Below, one piece after another: positions 7,202 to 15,900 of a stretch of 24,041 nt of DNA. Each line of letters begins with the position of its first letter. Positions within the stretch are counted from its first letter, which is position 1. Made by a program: the position numbers and the translations under genes. Source of the DNA: CAZLIC01 sp964559535. GTDB taxonomy: Bacteria; Pseudomonadota; Alphaproteobacteria; Rhodobacterales; Rhodobacteraceae. The notes beneath the pieces are model-generated. The model had not been told where the DNA came from. It saw nothing but the letters and a program-made list of their open reading frames with translations, and searched no databases. The stretch spans positions 1 to 24,041 of the forward strand of contig CAZLIC010000072.1 of assembly GCA_964559535.1 (NCBI GenBank), written 5' to 3'.

Positions 7202-7549
7202 GTGAGCGGGGCCCTGGCGGTCTGGCTGGCCGGCGCGATGGCGGTGTTCGTGGCCGCAAACACGGTGCTGCGGTACTATGCCGGGAACGGCAAGGTTGCT
7301 GTATTGATCGGCGCGCTGGCGCTGTTCTGCGTGGGCAACCTGATGATGGTGCGGCTGATGCGGGAAAGCGGGCTGGGGGTGGCGATTGCGGTCAGTTCGA
7401 TTGTGCAGCTGGTGCTGATCGGGATCATCGCGGTGGTGGTGTTCGGCGAACGGCCGACAGCGTTGCAACTGGCGGGGATGGTGCTGGGCGTGGTGGCCGT
7501 GGCGATGATCGCCTGGCCGCAGGAGGGGCAGGGATGGGATATCTGGTGA
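7202..7549 (+). CDS. small four-helix membrane protein, SMR/EamA-like
   Basis: This encodes 115 residues with four predicted membrane helices: ALAVWLAGAMAVFVAANTVL, VAVLIGALALFCVGNLMMV, GVAIAVSSIVQLVLIGIIAVVVF and LQLAGMVLGVVAVAMIAW. The GERPTALQLAGMVLGVVAVAMIAWP end strongly resembles the drug/metabolite transporter superfamily. The membrane-embedded Glu typical of helix 1 in EmrE-type exporters is not present, so it is probably not a canonical multidrug exporter. It starts with GTG at 7202, nine bases after the ATPase gene, and its end overlaps the next gene by 16 bases. The position inside the ABC operon implies a function connected with the transporter, but none is established. Confidence 0.75.
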   Translation: MSGALAVWLAGAMAVFVAANTVLRYYAGNGKVAVLIGALALFCVGNLMMVRLMRESGLGVAIAVSSIVQLVLIGIIAVVVFGERPTALQLAGMVLGVVAVAMIAWPQEGQGWDIW

Positions 7550-8046
7550 CAGCCATGGTGATGGCCATGACAATGACCGGGGGCATGGCCGGGGCGGCGG
7601 ACCGCGACCTGCCCAAAGTGGGGGCGTATCCGCCCGTGCCCGACGTGACGGTGGAATTCGACCGGCGCATCACGCTGGATGCCAAGGTGACGCTGGACCG
7701 TGGTGGCGAGCTTGCAACCGAGGTGACCTCGGCGGTGCAATTGCGGTTCGCGGTGGGGTTCACCGCGGATGAAGGCGTGAAGGACGCGCCGGTGCAGTTT
7801 ACCTGCCGCATTTCCTTTGTACGTGCGGATGGCTCGGCCTCACCCGTGGTGCGCGACGGGCCGTGCTACGACGGGTCGCTGGCCGATGCGGCGGGGCGGC
7901 GGGTGGAGATCGGGGCGCCGCTGTTGTTCCGGCCGGGGCGGGAAGACCCGCTGGGGGCGACGGGGGTTCTGCTGGTGATCCGCGACGAGGTTTCCCGGAA
8001 AGAGAAGCGGATCATGCCGACCTATGGCTGGGCGCTGGTGCCGTGA
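7534..8046 (+). CDS. exported protein of unknown function inside the ABC operon
   Basis: This encodes 170 residues. The first 22 (MGYLVTAMVMAMTMTGGMAG then AA) look like a signal peptide, with cleavage likely after AGAA, giving a periplasmic protein of about 148 residues. The mature part is beta-rich (VTVEFDRRITLDAKVTL; VQLRFAVGFTADEG; GVLLVIRDEVSRKEKRIM) with two cysteines (FTCRIS and GPCYDG) that could form a disulfide. AGGAGG at 7521-7526 gives a strong ribosome binding site. It overlaps the preceding gene and ends six bases before the first permease. I do not recognise the family. The context suggests an accessory periplasmic component of this importer. Confidence 0.75.
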   Translation: MGYLVTAMVMAMTMTGGMAGAADRDLPKVGAYPPVPDVTVEFDRRITLDAKVTLDRGGELATEVTSAVQLRFAVGFTADEGVKDAPVQFTCRISFVRADGSASPVVRDGPCYDGSLADAAGRRVEIGAPLLFRPGREDPLGATGVLLVIRDEVSRKEKRIMPTYGWALVP

Positions 8047-8052
8047 GGGTTC

Positions 8053-8919
8053 ATGCGTAACGTCCTGCCCGTCCTGACCGTTCTGTGTGGCATTGTCGTC
8101 ATCTGGTACGCCGCGGCGGTGTGGATGAATGCGACATTCGCCTACGATCAGGCGGGGCGCGAGGGGCGGGAACTTGGCTTTTCCGAACTATTGGGCGTGA
8201 CCATGGCGCAAGAGCGCCCGGTGCTGCCCGCGCCGCACCAGGTGGCGGCCGAGGTGTGGAAGGGTGTGGCGGGGCAGAAGGTCACGTCGAAACGGTCGCT
8301 GGTCTATCACGGGCTGGTCACGCTGGAATCGACGGCCTACGGGTTTGTGCTGGGGCTGCTGCTGGGTATCGGGCTGGCGGTGGGAATCGTGTATTTCCGG
8401 GTGATGGAGATGGCGGTGATGCCCTGGGCGATCATCAGCCAGACGATTCCCATCGTGGCGCTGGCGCCCATGATCATCGTGCTGTCGAACGCGGTCGGGA
8501 TCGAGGCGCGCGAGGTGCCGAAGGCGATCATTTCTGCCTACCTGTCGTTCTTTCCGGTGCTGGTGGGCATGGTCACCGGCCTGCGGTCGCCCGATGCCAT
8601 GCAGGTTGACCTGATGCGGACGTGGAACGCCTCGAGCGCGCAGGAGTTCTGGAAGCTGCGGTTGCCGTCGTCGCTGCCGTTCCTGTTCGCCAGCCTGAAG
8701 GTGGCGGTGGCGGCGGCGCTGGTGGGGGCCATCGTGGGCGAGTTGCCCACCGGGGCCATCGAGGGGCTGGGGGCGCGGATGCTGATCGGGTCGCAGTTCG
8801 GCGAGCCGCTGATCATGTGGGCGGCGCTGTTTGCTGCCGCCGTGCTGGCGGGGGGGCTGATCCTGGTGGTGGGGACGGTCGAGCGGTGGTTGCGGCGGCG
8901 GATGGGGGTTCCCGCATGA
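8053..8919 (+). CDS. ABC transporter permease, NitT/TauT-ThiX type (first)
   Basis: This encodes 288 residues with an N-terminal anchor helix (VLPVLTVLCGIVVIWYAAAVW), an unusually long periplasmic segment up to about residue 75, then five helices of the BPD_transp_1 domain. The cytoplasmic coupling (EAA) loop is TWNASSAQEFWKLRLPSSLPF, which docks onto the ATPase. It starts six bases after the exported-protein gene and overlaps the second permease by four bases (ATGA), so the two permeases are translationally coupled and probably form a heterodimeric channel. The substrate cannot be read from the sequence. Confidence 0.92.
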   Translation: MRNVLPVLTVLCGIVVIWYAAAVWMNATFAYDQAGREGRELGFSELLGVTMAQERPVLPAPHQVAAEVWKGVAGQKVTSKRSLVYHGLVTLESTAYGFVLGLLLGIGLAVGIVYFRVMEMAVMPWAIISQTIPIVALAPMIIVLSNAVGIEAREVPKAIISAYLSFFPVLVGMVTGLRSPDAMQVDLMRTWNASSAQEFWKLRLPSSLPFLFASLKVAVAAALVGAIVGELPTGAIEGLGARMLIGSQFGEPLIMWAALFAAAVLAGGLILVVGTVERWLRRRMGVPA

Positions 8920-9761
8920 CCGCGCTTCTGGCCGCGCTGGCTTTCTGGGTGATGGCTTGGGCCTTGAACGTGATGATCGCTCGGTCTGGCCTGCGGACGA
9001 CGCGGGCGGGGCGGGTGGCGGTGCCGGTGCTGTTTGGCGTGGCGGTGCTGGTGTTGTGGGAAGGCGCGGTGCGGGCGTTCGACGTGTCGCCGGTGATCCT
9101 GCCCGCCCCCAGCGCGATTGCCACGGCGTTCACCGGCTACCTGCCCGACCTCTGGGCCGATTTCGTGCAGACCTTCGTGAAGGGGGCGTTGTCGGGCTAT
9201 GTGATCGGCTGTGGGGCGGCGGTGGTGGTGGCGGTGCTGATCGACCGGTCGCCGTTCCTGACGCGGGGGCTTTTGCCCATCGGGAATTTCGTGGCGGCGC
9301 TGCCCATTGTGGGCGTGGCGCCGATTCTGGTGATGTGGTTCGGGTTCGACTGGCAGTCGAAGGCGGCGGTGGTGGTGGTGCTGGTGTTCTTTCCGGTGCT
9401 GGTGAACACCGTGGCGGGCCTGCAGGCGGCCGAGCGGATGCAGAGCGACCTGATGGCGACGTGGTCGGCAAGTTACTGGCAGGCCATGTGGAAGCTGCGG
9501 CTGCCGGCCGCGATGCCCTTCATCTTCAACGGGTTGAAGATCGGCACGACGCTGGCGCTGATTGGTGCGATTGTTGCCGAATATTTCGGCAGCCCGATCG
9601 TCGGGATGGGGTTCCGCATCTCCACCGGGGTCGGGCGGCTGCAGTTGGACCTGGTGTGGGCCGAAATCGCGGTTGCGGCGCTGGCGGGGACGGCGTTCTA
9701 TGGCGTGGTGGCCGTGATCGAACGGCGGGTGACGTTCTGGCACCCGTCGCAACGTGGGTAA
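8916..9761 (+). CDS. ABC transporter permease, NitT/TauT-ThiX type (second)
   Basis: This encodes 281 residues and shares the layout of the preceding permease, with an EAA loop TWSASYWQAMWKLRLPAAMPF nearly identical in pattern. The start at 8916 overlaps the end of the first permease by four bases. The N-terminal 60 residues contain two extra hydrophobic stretches (LLAALAFWVMAWALNVMI and VAVPVLFGVAVLVLWEGAV) before the conserved VILPAPSAIATAF. The end is WAEIAVAALAGTAFYGVVAVIERR, typical of the family. It lies 36 bases before the binding-protein gene. The codon choice is very GC-rich, like its neighbours. Confidence 0.92.
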   Translation: MTALLAALAFWVMAWALNVMIARSGLRTTRAGRVAVPVLFGVAVLVLWEGAVRAFDVSPVILPAPSAIATAFTGYLPDLWADFVQTFVKGALSGYVIGCGAAVVVAVLIDRSPFLTRGLLPIGNFVAALPIVGVAPILVMWFGFDWQSKAAVVVVLVFFPVLVNTVAGLQAAERMQSDLMATWSASYWQAMWKLRLPAAMPFIFNGLKIGTTLALIGAIVAEYFGSPIVGMGFRISTGVGRLQLDLVWAEIAVAALAGTAFYGVVAVIERRVTFWHPSQRG

Positions 9762-9797
9762 GCGCGCAGCAGGCGCGCACAACAGGGGAGACGTGCG

Positions 9798-10775
9798 ATG
9801 AAGAAGTTCCTGACGGCGGCGGCGCTGATGGCGTTTGCCGGTGGGGCCTGGGCCGAGGACGTGACGCTGCAGCTGAAATGGGTGACCCAGGCGCAGTTCG
9901 CGGGCTATTATGTGGCGCAGGCCAAGGGGTTCTACGAGGAAGAAGGGCTGAACGTCACGATCAAGCCGGGCGGCCCGGACATTGCGCCGACGCAGGTGAT
10001 TGCCGGCGGTGGCGCCGATGTGGTGATCGACTGGATGCCGTCGGCGCTGGCCGCCCGTGAAAAGGGCCTGCCGCTGGTGAACATCGCGCAGCCGTTCAAG
10101 TCGTCGGGCATGATGCTGACCTGCCGCAAGGACACCGGCATCACCAAGCCCGAGGATTTCAAGGGCAAGATCCTGGGTGTCTGGTTCTTTGGCAACGAAT
10201 ATCCGTTCCTGTCGTGGATGGCGACATTGGGCTTGCCGACCACCGGCGGGGCTGACGGGGTCGAGGTGCTGAAGCAGGGCTTCAACGTCGACCCGCTGCT
10301 GCAGAAGCAGGCCGACTGCATTTCGACGATGACCTACAACGAGTACTGGCAGGTGATCGACGGCGGCATCCCGGCCGAAGAGCTGGTGACCTTCAAGTAC
10401 CAGGACATGGGCGTCGCCACAATGGAAGACGGCCTGTATGTGATGGAAGAGAAGCTGGCCGATCCGGCCTTTGTCGAATCCATGGTCAAGTTCGTGCGCG
10501 CTTCGATGAAGGGCTGGAAGTACGCCGAGGCGAACCCGGACGAAGCCGCGATGATCGTGCTGGAGAATGACGAGACCGGCGCGCAGACCGAGACGCACCA
10601 GAAGCGCATGATGGGCGAGGTGGCCAAGCTGACCGCCGGTTCGAACGGCGCGCTGGACCCGGCCGACTATGAGCGCACCGTGGCCACGCTGATGGCGGGC
10701 GGGTCGGACCCGGTGATCACCAAGGCGCCGGAAGGGGCCTGGACGAGCGTGATTACGGACGCGGCGCTGAAGTGA
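9798..10775 (+). CDS. periplasmic substrate-binding protein, NMT1/THI5-like (ThiY family)
   Basis: This encodes 325 residues with a clear signal peptide (MKKFLTAAALMAFAGGAWA, cleavage before EDVTL). The mature N-terminus, LQLKWVTQAQFAGYYVAQAKGFYEEEGL, is the hallmark of the NMT1/THI5-like family, which binds pyrimidine-type ligands such as thiamine precursors, riboflavin or pyrimidines. The block PGGPDIAPTQVIAGGGADVVIDW follows as in ThiY-type proteins. There is no cysteine-rich CCCFC motif, so this is a binding protein and not a THI5 synthase. It closes the importer operon and is followed by a strong terminator. Because the neighbouring genes open pyrimidine or hydantoin rings, a pyrimidine-derived ligand is the most economical inference. 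Confidence 0.92.
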   Translation: MKKFLTAAALMAFAGGAWAEDVTLQLKWVTQAQFAGYYVAQAKGFYEEEGLNVTIKPGGPDIAPTQVIAGGGADVVIDWMPSALAAREKGLPLVNIAQPFKSSGMMLTCRKDTGITKPEDFKGKILGVWFFGNEYPFLSWMATLGLPTTGGADGVEVLKQGFNVDPLLQKQADCISTMTYNEYWQVIDGGIPAEELVTFKYQDMGVATMEDGLYVMEEKLADPAFVESMVKFVRASMKGWKYAEANPDEAAMIVLENDETGAQTETHQKRMMGEVAKLTAGSNGALDPADYERTVATLMAGGSDPVITKAPEGAWTSVITDAALK

Positions 10776-10796
10776 CCTTTGGCCAAGGATCGGGGG

Positions 10797-10829
10797 GGGC
10801 GCGCCCGTGGGGCGCGCCCTTTTCGTTTT
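10797..10829 (+). terminator. rho-independent terminator after the ABC operon
   Basis: A GC-rich hairpin, GGGCGCGCCC-gtg-GGGCGCGCC, is followed by CTTTTCGTTTT. It lies 21 bases after the stop of the binding-protein gene and should end the operon transcript. Confidence 0.85.
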
Positions 10830-10905
10830 GTGGTTGGCGCGCCATCGGGCTTGACGGAATTCTGCAAAGACTGGACGCTGTGCCTTGGTTAGATGAGGGC
10901 AGGCG

Positions 10906-12138
10906 ATGACGGGCGTGGCGCTGGTGGGCGCGCGGGTGCGGGCGCGGCGGCGTGAACTGGGTCTCGCGCAGGCCGAGGTGGCGCGCATCGCGGGCATATC
11001 CGGCAGCTACTTGAACCTGATCGAACATGACCGGCGGCGGATCGGGCCGGTGGCGCTGGACCGGTTGGCGGCGGCGCTGCAGGTGCCGAAGGCGGTTCTG
11101 ACGGGCGAGGATGCCGGGGCGCGGGTCGAGGACCTGCGGGCTGCGGCGGGGGCCCTGCCCGAGGCCGGGGCTGAAACCGGACGGGCCGAGGAAATGGCGG
11201 CGCGGTTTCCCGGCTGGGCGGGGCTGGTGCTGGCACAGGCGCGGCGGGTGCGGGCGCTGGAGGCGACGGTGGCCGCACTGAACGACCGTCTGGGGCAGGA
11301 CCCGCATCTGGACGCGACACTGCACGAGGTGCTGCAGGCGGCGGCCAGCGTGCGCTCTACCGCGGCGATCCTGGCCGAAACCGAGGATATCGACCCCGAG
11401 TGGCGCCGCCGGTTTCATGCGAACCTGGACGCCGACAGCCTGCGGCTGGCGGCAGGGGCCGAGGCGCTGGTGGCATGGCTTGATGCGGGGGGACAGGGCG
11501 AAGCACCCGGAGGCGCGCCGCTGGACGAGGTGGAAGAATGGCTGGCGGGGCGCGGCTGGCACCTGGAGGGCGCGGAGGGAGAGGTGGCCGGGCTGGCCAC
11601 GGCCGCGGCGCGCGATCTGGCGGCGGCACTGGTGGCCGAGGTGCAGGCAGACGCGGTGGCTTTTCCCATGGTGGCCGAGGACCCGATGCAGGTGGCGGCG
11701 CAGACGCCGGCGCGGGGGGTCGTGGCGGCGATGCGACGCATCGCCCTGGCGCCGGGCGCCGTGGTTGGGCTGGCCCTGGCCGACGGTGCCGGGGCGCTGG
11801 TGTTGCGCAAGCCTGCGGGCGGGTTTCCCTTGCCGCGGGGCGGGGCGGGCTGCCCGCTGTGGCCCCTGTATGCGGCGCTGGCGCGTCCGGGTGCGCCGGT
11901 GGTGGCGGTGGGCGAACTGCCGGGGCCGGTGCCGCGGCGGTTCCTGCTGCGCGCCTTTGGCGAATGGCACTGGCCCGCGGGGTTTGGCGGGCCCGAACTG
12001 CGGCGGGCGGGGATGCTGATTTCGCCGCTGGCCCAGGTGCCCGTGGGGATGGTGCCGGTGCCGGTGGGCGGGTCATGCCGGATTTGCCCGCGGGCGGCCT
12101 GCCCGGCGCGGCGCGAGCCGTCGATCCTGTCGGAATGA
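10906..12138 (+). CDS. XRE-family regulator with C-terminal ScfR-type cysteine motif
   Basis: This encodes 410 residues. Residues 5-66 form a helix-turn-helix (VGARVRARRRELGLAQAEVARIAGISGSYLNLIEHDRRR, then LDRLAAALQV). The C-terminus ends with GSCRICPRAACPARREPSI, the CxxCxxxxC signature (Cys391, Cys394, Cys399) of short-chain fatty acyl-CoA-responsive ScfR regulators. A relative in Rhodobacter sphaeroides, PccR, controls propionyl-CoA carboxylase (recalled knowledge). The middle third is Ala/Glu-rich and I see no HExxH motif of the IrrE/M78 domain that many relatives carry. It starts at 10906 behind a weak AGGGC. It stands alone between two terminators, 0.8 kb from pyruvate carboxylase, so its targets are not evident from position. 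Confidence 0.85.
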   Translation: MTGVALVGARVRARRRELGLAQAEVARIAGISGSYLNLIEHDRRRIGPVALDRLAAALQVPKAVLTGEDAGARVEDLRAAAGALPEAGAETGRAEEMAARFPGWAGLVLAQARRVRALEATVAALNDRLGQDPHLDATLHEVLQAAASVRSTAAILAETEDIDPEWRRRFHANLDADSLRLAAGAEALVAWLDAGGQGEAPGGAPLDEVEEWLAGRGWHLEGAEGEVAGLATAAARDLAAALVAEVQADAVAFPMVAEDPMQVAAQTPARGVVAAMRRIALAPGAVVGLALADGAGALVLRKPAGGFPLPRGGAGCPLWPLYAALARPGAPVVAVGELPGPVPRRFLLRAFGEWHWPAGFGGPELRRAGMLISPLAQVPVGMVPVPVGGSCRICPRAACPARREPSILSE

Positions 12139-12140
12139 CA

Positions 12141-12162
12141 AAGGGCGCCCGAAGGCGCCCTT
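12141..12162. terminator. hairpin shared by the regulator gene and tRNA-Gly
   Basis: A perfect 9-bp stem, AAGGGCGCC/GGCGCCCTT, closes a four-base loop. Read on the minus strand the loop is TTCG, a very stable tetraloop, and the stem is followed by TTTGT, which suits termination of the tRNA transcript just 10 bases after its CCA. On the plus strand it starts two bases after the regulator's stop, so it may serve both directions. Confidence 0.8.
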
Positions 12163-12172
12163 GTGAACCGAC

Positions 12173-12247
12173 TGGAGCGGGCGAAGGGATTCGAACCCTC
12201 GACCCTAACCTTGGCAAGGTTATGCTCTACCCCTGAGCTACGCCCGC
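12173..12247 (-). tRNA. tRNA-Gly (GCC anticodon)
   Basis: On the minus strand the acceptor arm GCGGGCG pairs with CGCCCGC, followed by discriminator U and an encoded CCA (75 bases in all). The D-arm holds GTAGCTCAGGGGTAGAGC. The anticodon stem TAACC/GGTTA encloses TTGCCAA, giving anticodon GCC. The T-arm GAGGG-TTCGAAT-CCCTT is standard. All arms pair correctly, and the U discriminator fits glycine. Confidence 0.98.
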
Positions 12248-12268
12248 ATCGCCGTCGGTGCAGGGTGA

Positions 12269-12295
12269 TTTATTGAAGGGTGATGACTGGCGCAA
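12269..12295 (-). promoter_or_regulatory. possible promoter of tRNA-Gly
   Basis: On the minus strand TTGCGC (12290-12295) is followed by an AT-rich AATAAATC about 15-17 bases on, 25-30 bases before the mature tRNA. Both boxes match the sigma-70 consensus only partly. Confidence 0.3.
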
Positions 12296-12483
12296 GAGGG
12301 AAAGCACCGCGTATCGCCAGAAAAGCCGGTGCCGCGCCAGACCGTTCGACACCGGGCCACGCCCGGTGCGGCGGAACGGATTGCGTGGTTCCGGGGCAAA
12401 CTGCTGCCCGTGGAAGCCAGAATGTTCTTTTATTGTTCCTGTCAGAAGGCTAAAGTCCCGCCACTTGCGGAAAGGGTGGCAGG

Positions 12484-12951
12484 ATGGACGACGGGCGGGC
12501 GGATTTCGATTTCGAGGAAGGCAGCTGGACGGTTCATCACCGCCGCCTGGCCACGCGGCTGCAGGGCGCCGATGACTGGCAGGAGTTTCCGGGCGAAAGC
12601 CACATGCGGCCTGTGCTGGGTGGCCTTGGCAATGTGGAGGACAACCTGCTGCATTTGCCCGGCGGCAGCTACCGCGCCCTGGCCCTGCGCAGTTTCGACG
12701 CTGTGGCACGGCAATGGGCAATCTGGTGGCTGGACGGCCGCAGCCCGCATGGGCTGGATGTGCCCGTTGTCGGCCGGTTCGAGAGCGGTGTGGGCCGGTT
12801 CACCTCGCAGGACAGCTTTGCAGGACGGCCCGTTGTGGTGGAATTCCAGTGGTCGCAGACCCCGCAGGGGCCGCGCTGGCAGCAGGCTTTCTCGCCCGAC
12901 GGCGGCACGTCGTGGGAGATGAACTGGGTGATGGACTTCCGCCGGGCGTGA
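12484..12951 (+). CDS. conserved-looking protein of unknown function, 155 residues
   Basis: The protein is soluble with no signal peptide or membrane segment. It is rich in Trp and Gly and looks beta-barrel-like: FDFEEGSWTVHHRRLATRL, ESHMRPVLGGLGNVEDNLL, GRFTSQDSFAGRPVVVEFQWSQ, and a C-terminal SPDGGTSWEMNWVMDFRR. This pattern resembles DUF1579/lipocalin-like small-molecule-binding folds, but I cannot confirm a family. A GGTGGCAGG just before the ATG serves as ribosome binding site. The gene is convergent with pyruvate carboxylase, the two stops being only four bases apart. Regular GC-rich codon use supports it being real. Confidence 0.7.
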   Translation: MDDGRADFDFEEGSWTVHHRRLATRLQGADDWQEFPGESHMRPVLGGLGNVEDNLLHLPGGSYRALALRSFDAVARQWAIWWLDGRSPHGLDVPVVGRFESGVGRFTSQDSFAGRPVVVEFQWSQTPQGPRWQQAFSPDGGTSWEMNWVMDFRRA

Positions 12952-12955
12952 TTGC

Positions 12956-15900
12956 CTACTCGAACTCGACCAGCAGGTCCTTCGCCTCGATCTGCGCGCC
13001 GGGCACCACATGCACGGCCCTGACCGTGGCGGTGCGGTCGGCGTGCAGGCCGGTCTCCATCTTCATGGCCTCGATCGTCAGCATCAGGTCGCCCGCGTTC
13101 ACCTTCTGGCCCGGCTTGACCGCTACCGAGGCGATGGACCCCGGCATCGGCGCGCCGACATGCGCGGCGTTGCCCTCGGCCGCTTTCGGGCGCGCGGCGG
13201 TCTTGGCCTTCACGGCCCGGTTCGGCACGCGGACAACGCGGGGCTGGCCGTTCAGCTCGAAGAACACGCGCACGTCGCCGTCATCCTGCGTTTCGCCCAC
13301 GGCCTGCAGGCGGATTTCCAGCGTCTTGCCGGGGTCGATCTCGGCCTCGATCTCGTCGCCCGGTTCCATGCCGTAGAAGAAGGTGCGTGTCGGCAGCACG
13401 CGCACCGGGCCGTAGGCGCGATGGCGGTTGCGGTAGTCCATGAAGACCTTGGGATACATGAGGTATCCGTTCAGGTCCTCGTCGTCGACGGTGCGGTCTT
13501 CGGCTTCTTCGGCGGTGCCGAGATCGGCCTTCAGTTTCGCGCGGATGCCCTCGATGTCGGTCGCTGGCACGTCGGCCCCGGGGCGCGTGGTCAGCGGCGT
13601 TTCCCCCTTCAGCACCTTGGCCTGGATCGCGGCTGGCCAGCCACCCTGCGGCTGGCCGAGGTTTCCTTTCATCATGTCCACGACCGAGTCGGGGAAGGCC
13701 ACTTCCTGTGCCGGGTCCTCGACCTGCGCGCGGGTCAGGCCCTGCGCCACCATCATCAGCGCCATGTCGCCCACCACCTTGGACGATGGCGTGACCTTCA
13801 CGATGTCGCCGAACATCTGGTTCGCATCGGCATAGGCCTGCGCCACCTCGTGCCAGCGTTCCTCCAGCCCCAGCGAGCGCGCCTGGGCCTTCAGGTTCGT
13901 GAACTGGCCCCCGGGCATTTCGTGCAGCCAGACTTCGGACGCGGGCGCGCCGAGGCCGGATTCGAAGGCGGCGTAAAGCTTGCGCACGCCCTCCCAGTAG
14001 TTCGAGATCTCACGAATGGCCCCGACATCAAGACCTGTCTCGCGGTCGGTGTGGCGCAGGGATTCGACGATGGAGCCGAGGCAGGGCTGCGAGGTGCCGC
14101 CCGAGAAGGCATCCATTGCGGCATCGATGGCATCGACCCCGGCCTCGACGGCGGCCAGCACGGTGGCGCCGGCCAGACCGCTGGTGTCATGGGTATGAAA
14201 GTGCAGCGGCAGGCCGGTTTCCTGCCGCAGCGTCTTCACCAGCAGGCGGGCGGCGGCGGGCTTCAGAAGCCCCGCCATGTCCTTCAAGCCCAGGATATGT
14301 GCACCCGCAGCCTTCAGTTCCTGCGCGCGCGCGACATAGTATTTCAGGTCGTACTTGGACCGCGCGGGGTCCAGCATGTCGCCGGTGTAGCAGATGGCGC
14401 CTTCGCACACCTTTCCGGCCTCAACCACCGCATCCATGGCCACGCGCATGTTCTCGACCCAGTTGAGTGAATCGAACACGCGGAACACGTCCACGCCCGT
14501 CTTGGCCGCCTGAAATACGAAATTTCGAACAACGTTGTCAGGGTAAGTGGTGTAGCCCACACCGTTCGCGCCCCGCAGCAGCATCTGTGTCATCAGGTTG
14601 GGCATTGCCGCGCGCAGGTCGCGCAGGCGCTGCCAGGGGCATTCCTGCAAAAAGCGGTAGGCCACATCGAAGGTCGCGCCGCCCCAGCATTCGACGCTGA
14701 ACAGCTGCGGCAGGTTGGCAGCATAGGCGGGCGCGACACGGATCATGTCGATGGACCGCATGCGGGTGGCCAAGAGCGACTGGTGGCCGTCGCGCATGGT
14801 GGTGTCGGTGACAAGCACCTTCTTCTGCGCGCGCATCCAGTCGGCCACAGCTTGCGGGCCCTTTTGTTCCAGCAGGTTGCGCGTTCCCATTGCGGGCTCG
14901 CCGCGCAGCTTGGGGGGCTTGGGCGCCTTTGCCTCGGCCGGGGGCTTGGGGCGGCCGACGGTCTCGGGGTGCGCGTTCACCGTGATGTCGGCTATGTAGG
15001 TCAGGATCTTGGTTGCACGGTCCTTGCGACGCTTGAAGGCAAAGAGCTCGGGCGTCGTGTCGATGAACTTCGTGGTGTAGGTGTTGTCCAGGAAAGTCGG
15101 GTGTTTCAACAGGTTGATGACGAATTCGATGTTCGTGGCCACGCCGCGGATGCGGAATTCGCGCAAGGCGCGGTCCATCCGGGCAATCGCTTTCTGCGGT
15201 GTCTGGGCGTGGGCCGTGACCTTGACCAGCAGCGAGTCGTAGTAGCGGGTAATGACGCCGCCCGCATAGGCCGTGCCGCCGTCCAGCCGGATGCCGTTGC
15301 CCGTGGCCGACCGGTAGGCGGTCAGCCGCCCGTAGTCGGGGATGAAGTTGTTCAGCGGGTCTTCGGTGGTGACGCGGCACTGCACGGCATGGCCGATCAG
15401 CGGCACGTCTTCCTGCCGGGCAATGCCGGTGGCCTGCGCCAGCGTCTTGCCTTCCTCGATCAGGATCTGCGCCTGTACGATGTCGATGCCCGTCACCTCT
15501 TCGGTGACGGTGTGTTCGACCTGAACGCGGGGGTTCACCTCGATGAAGTAGAACTGCTCCGTCTCCATATCCATCAGGAATTCGACAGTGCCCGCGCATT
15601 CATAGCTGACGTGCTGGCAGATGCGTTTCGCCATCTGGCAGACGTTGGCGCGCTGGTCGGCGGTCAGATAGGGCGCCGGGGCGCGTTCCACCACCTTCTG
15701 GTTGCGCCGCTGCACGGTACAGTCGCGTTCCCACAAGTGCCAGACGTTGCCCTGCTTGTCGCCCAGGATCTGCACTTCCACATGGCGGGCGCGCAGGATC
15801 ATCTTTTCCAGATAACCCTCGCCATTGCCGAAGGCGGCCTCGGCCTCGCGCCGCCCCTCGCGCACCTTCGATTCCAGCTCGTCTTCCGAAAGGATCGGCC

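Noticed and set aside
9798..10775. THI5-type HMP-P synthase instead of a binding protein
   Set aside because: It has a signal peptide, lacks the cysteine-rich CCCFC motif and sits at the end of an ABC operon.
8538..10997. 819-codon open frame on the minus strand
   Set aside because: Antisense to two permeases and the binding protein, with a His/Arg/Pro-rich translation and no motif.
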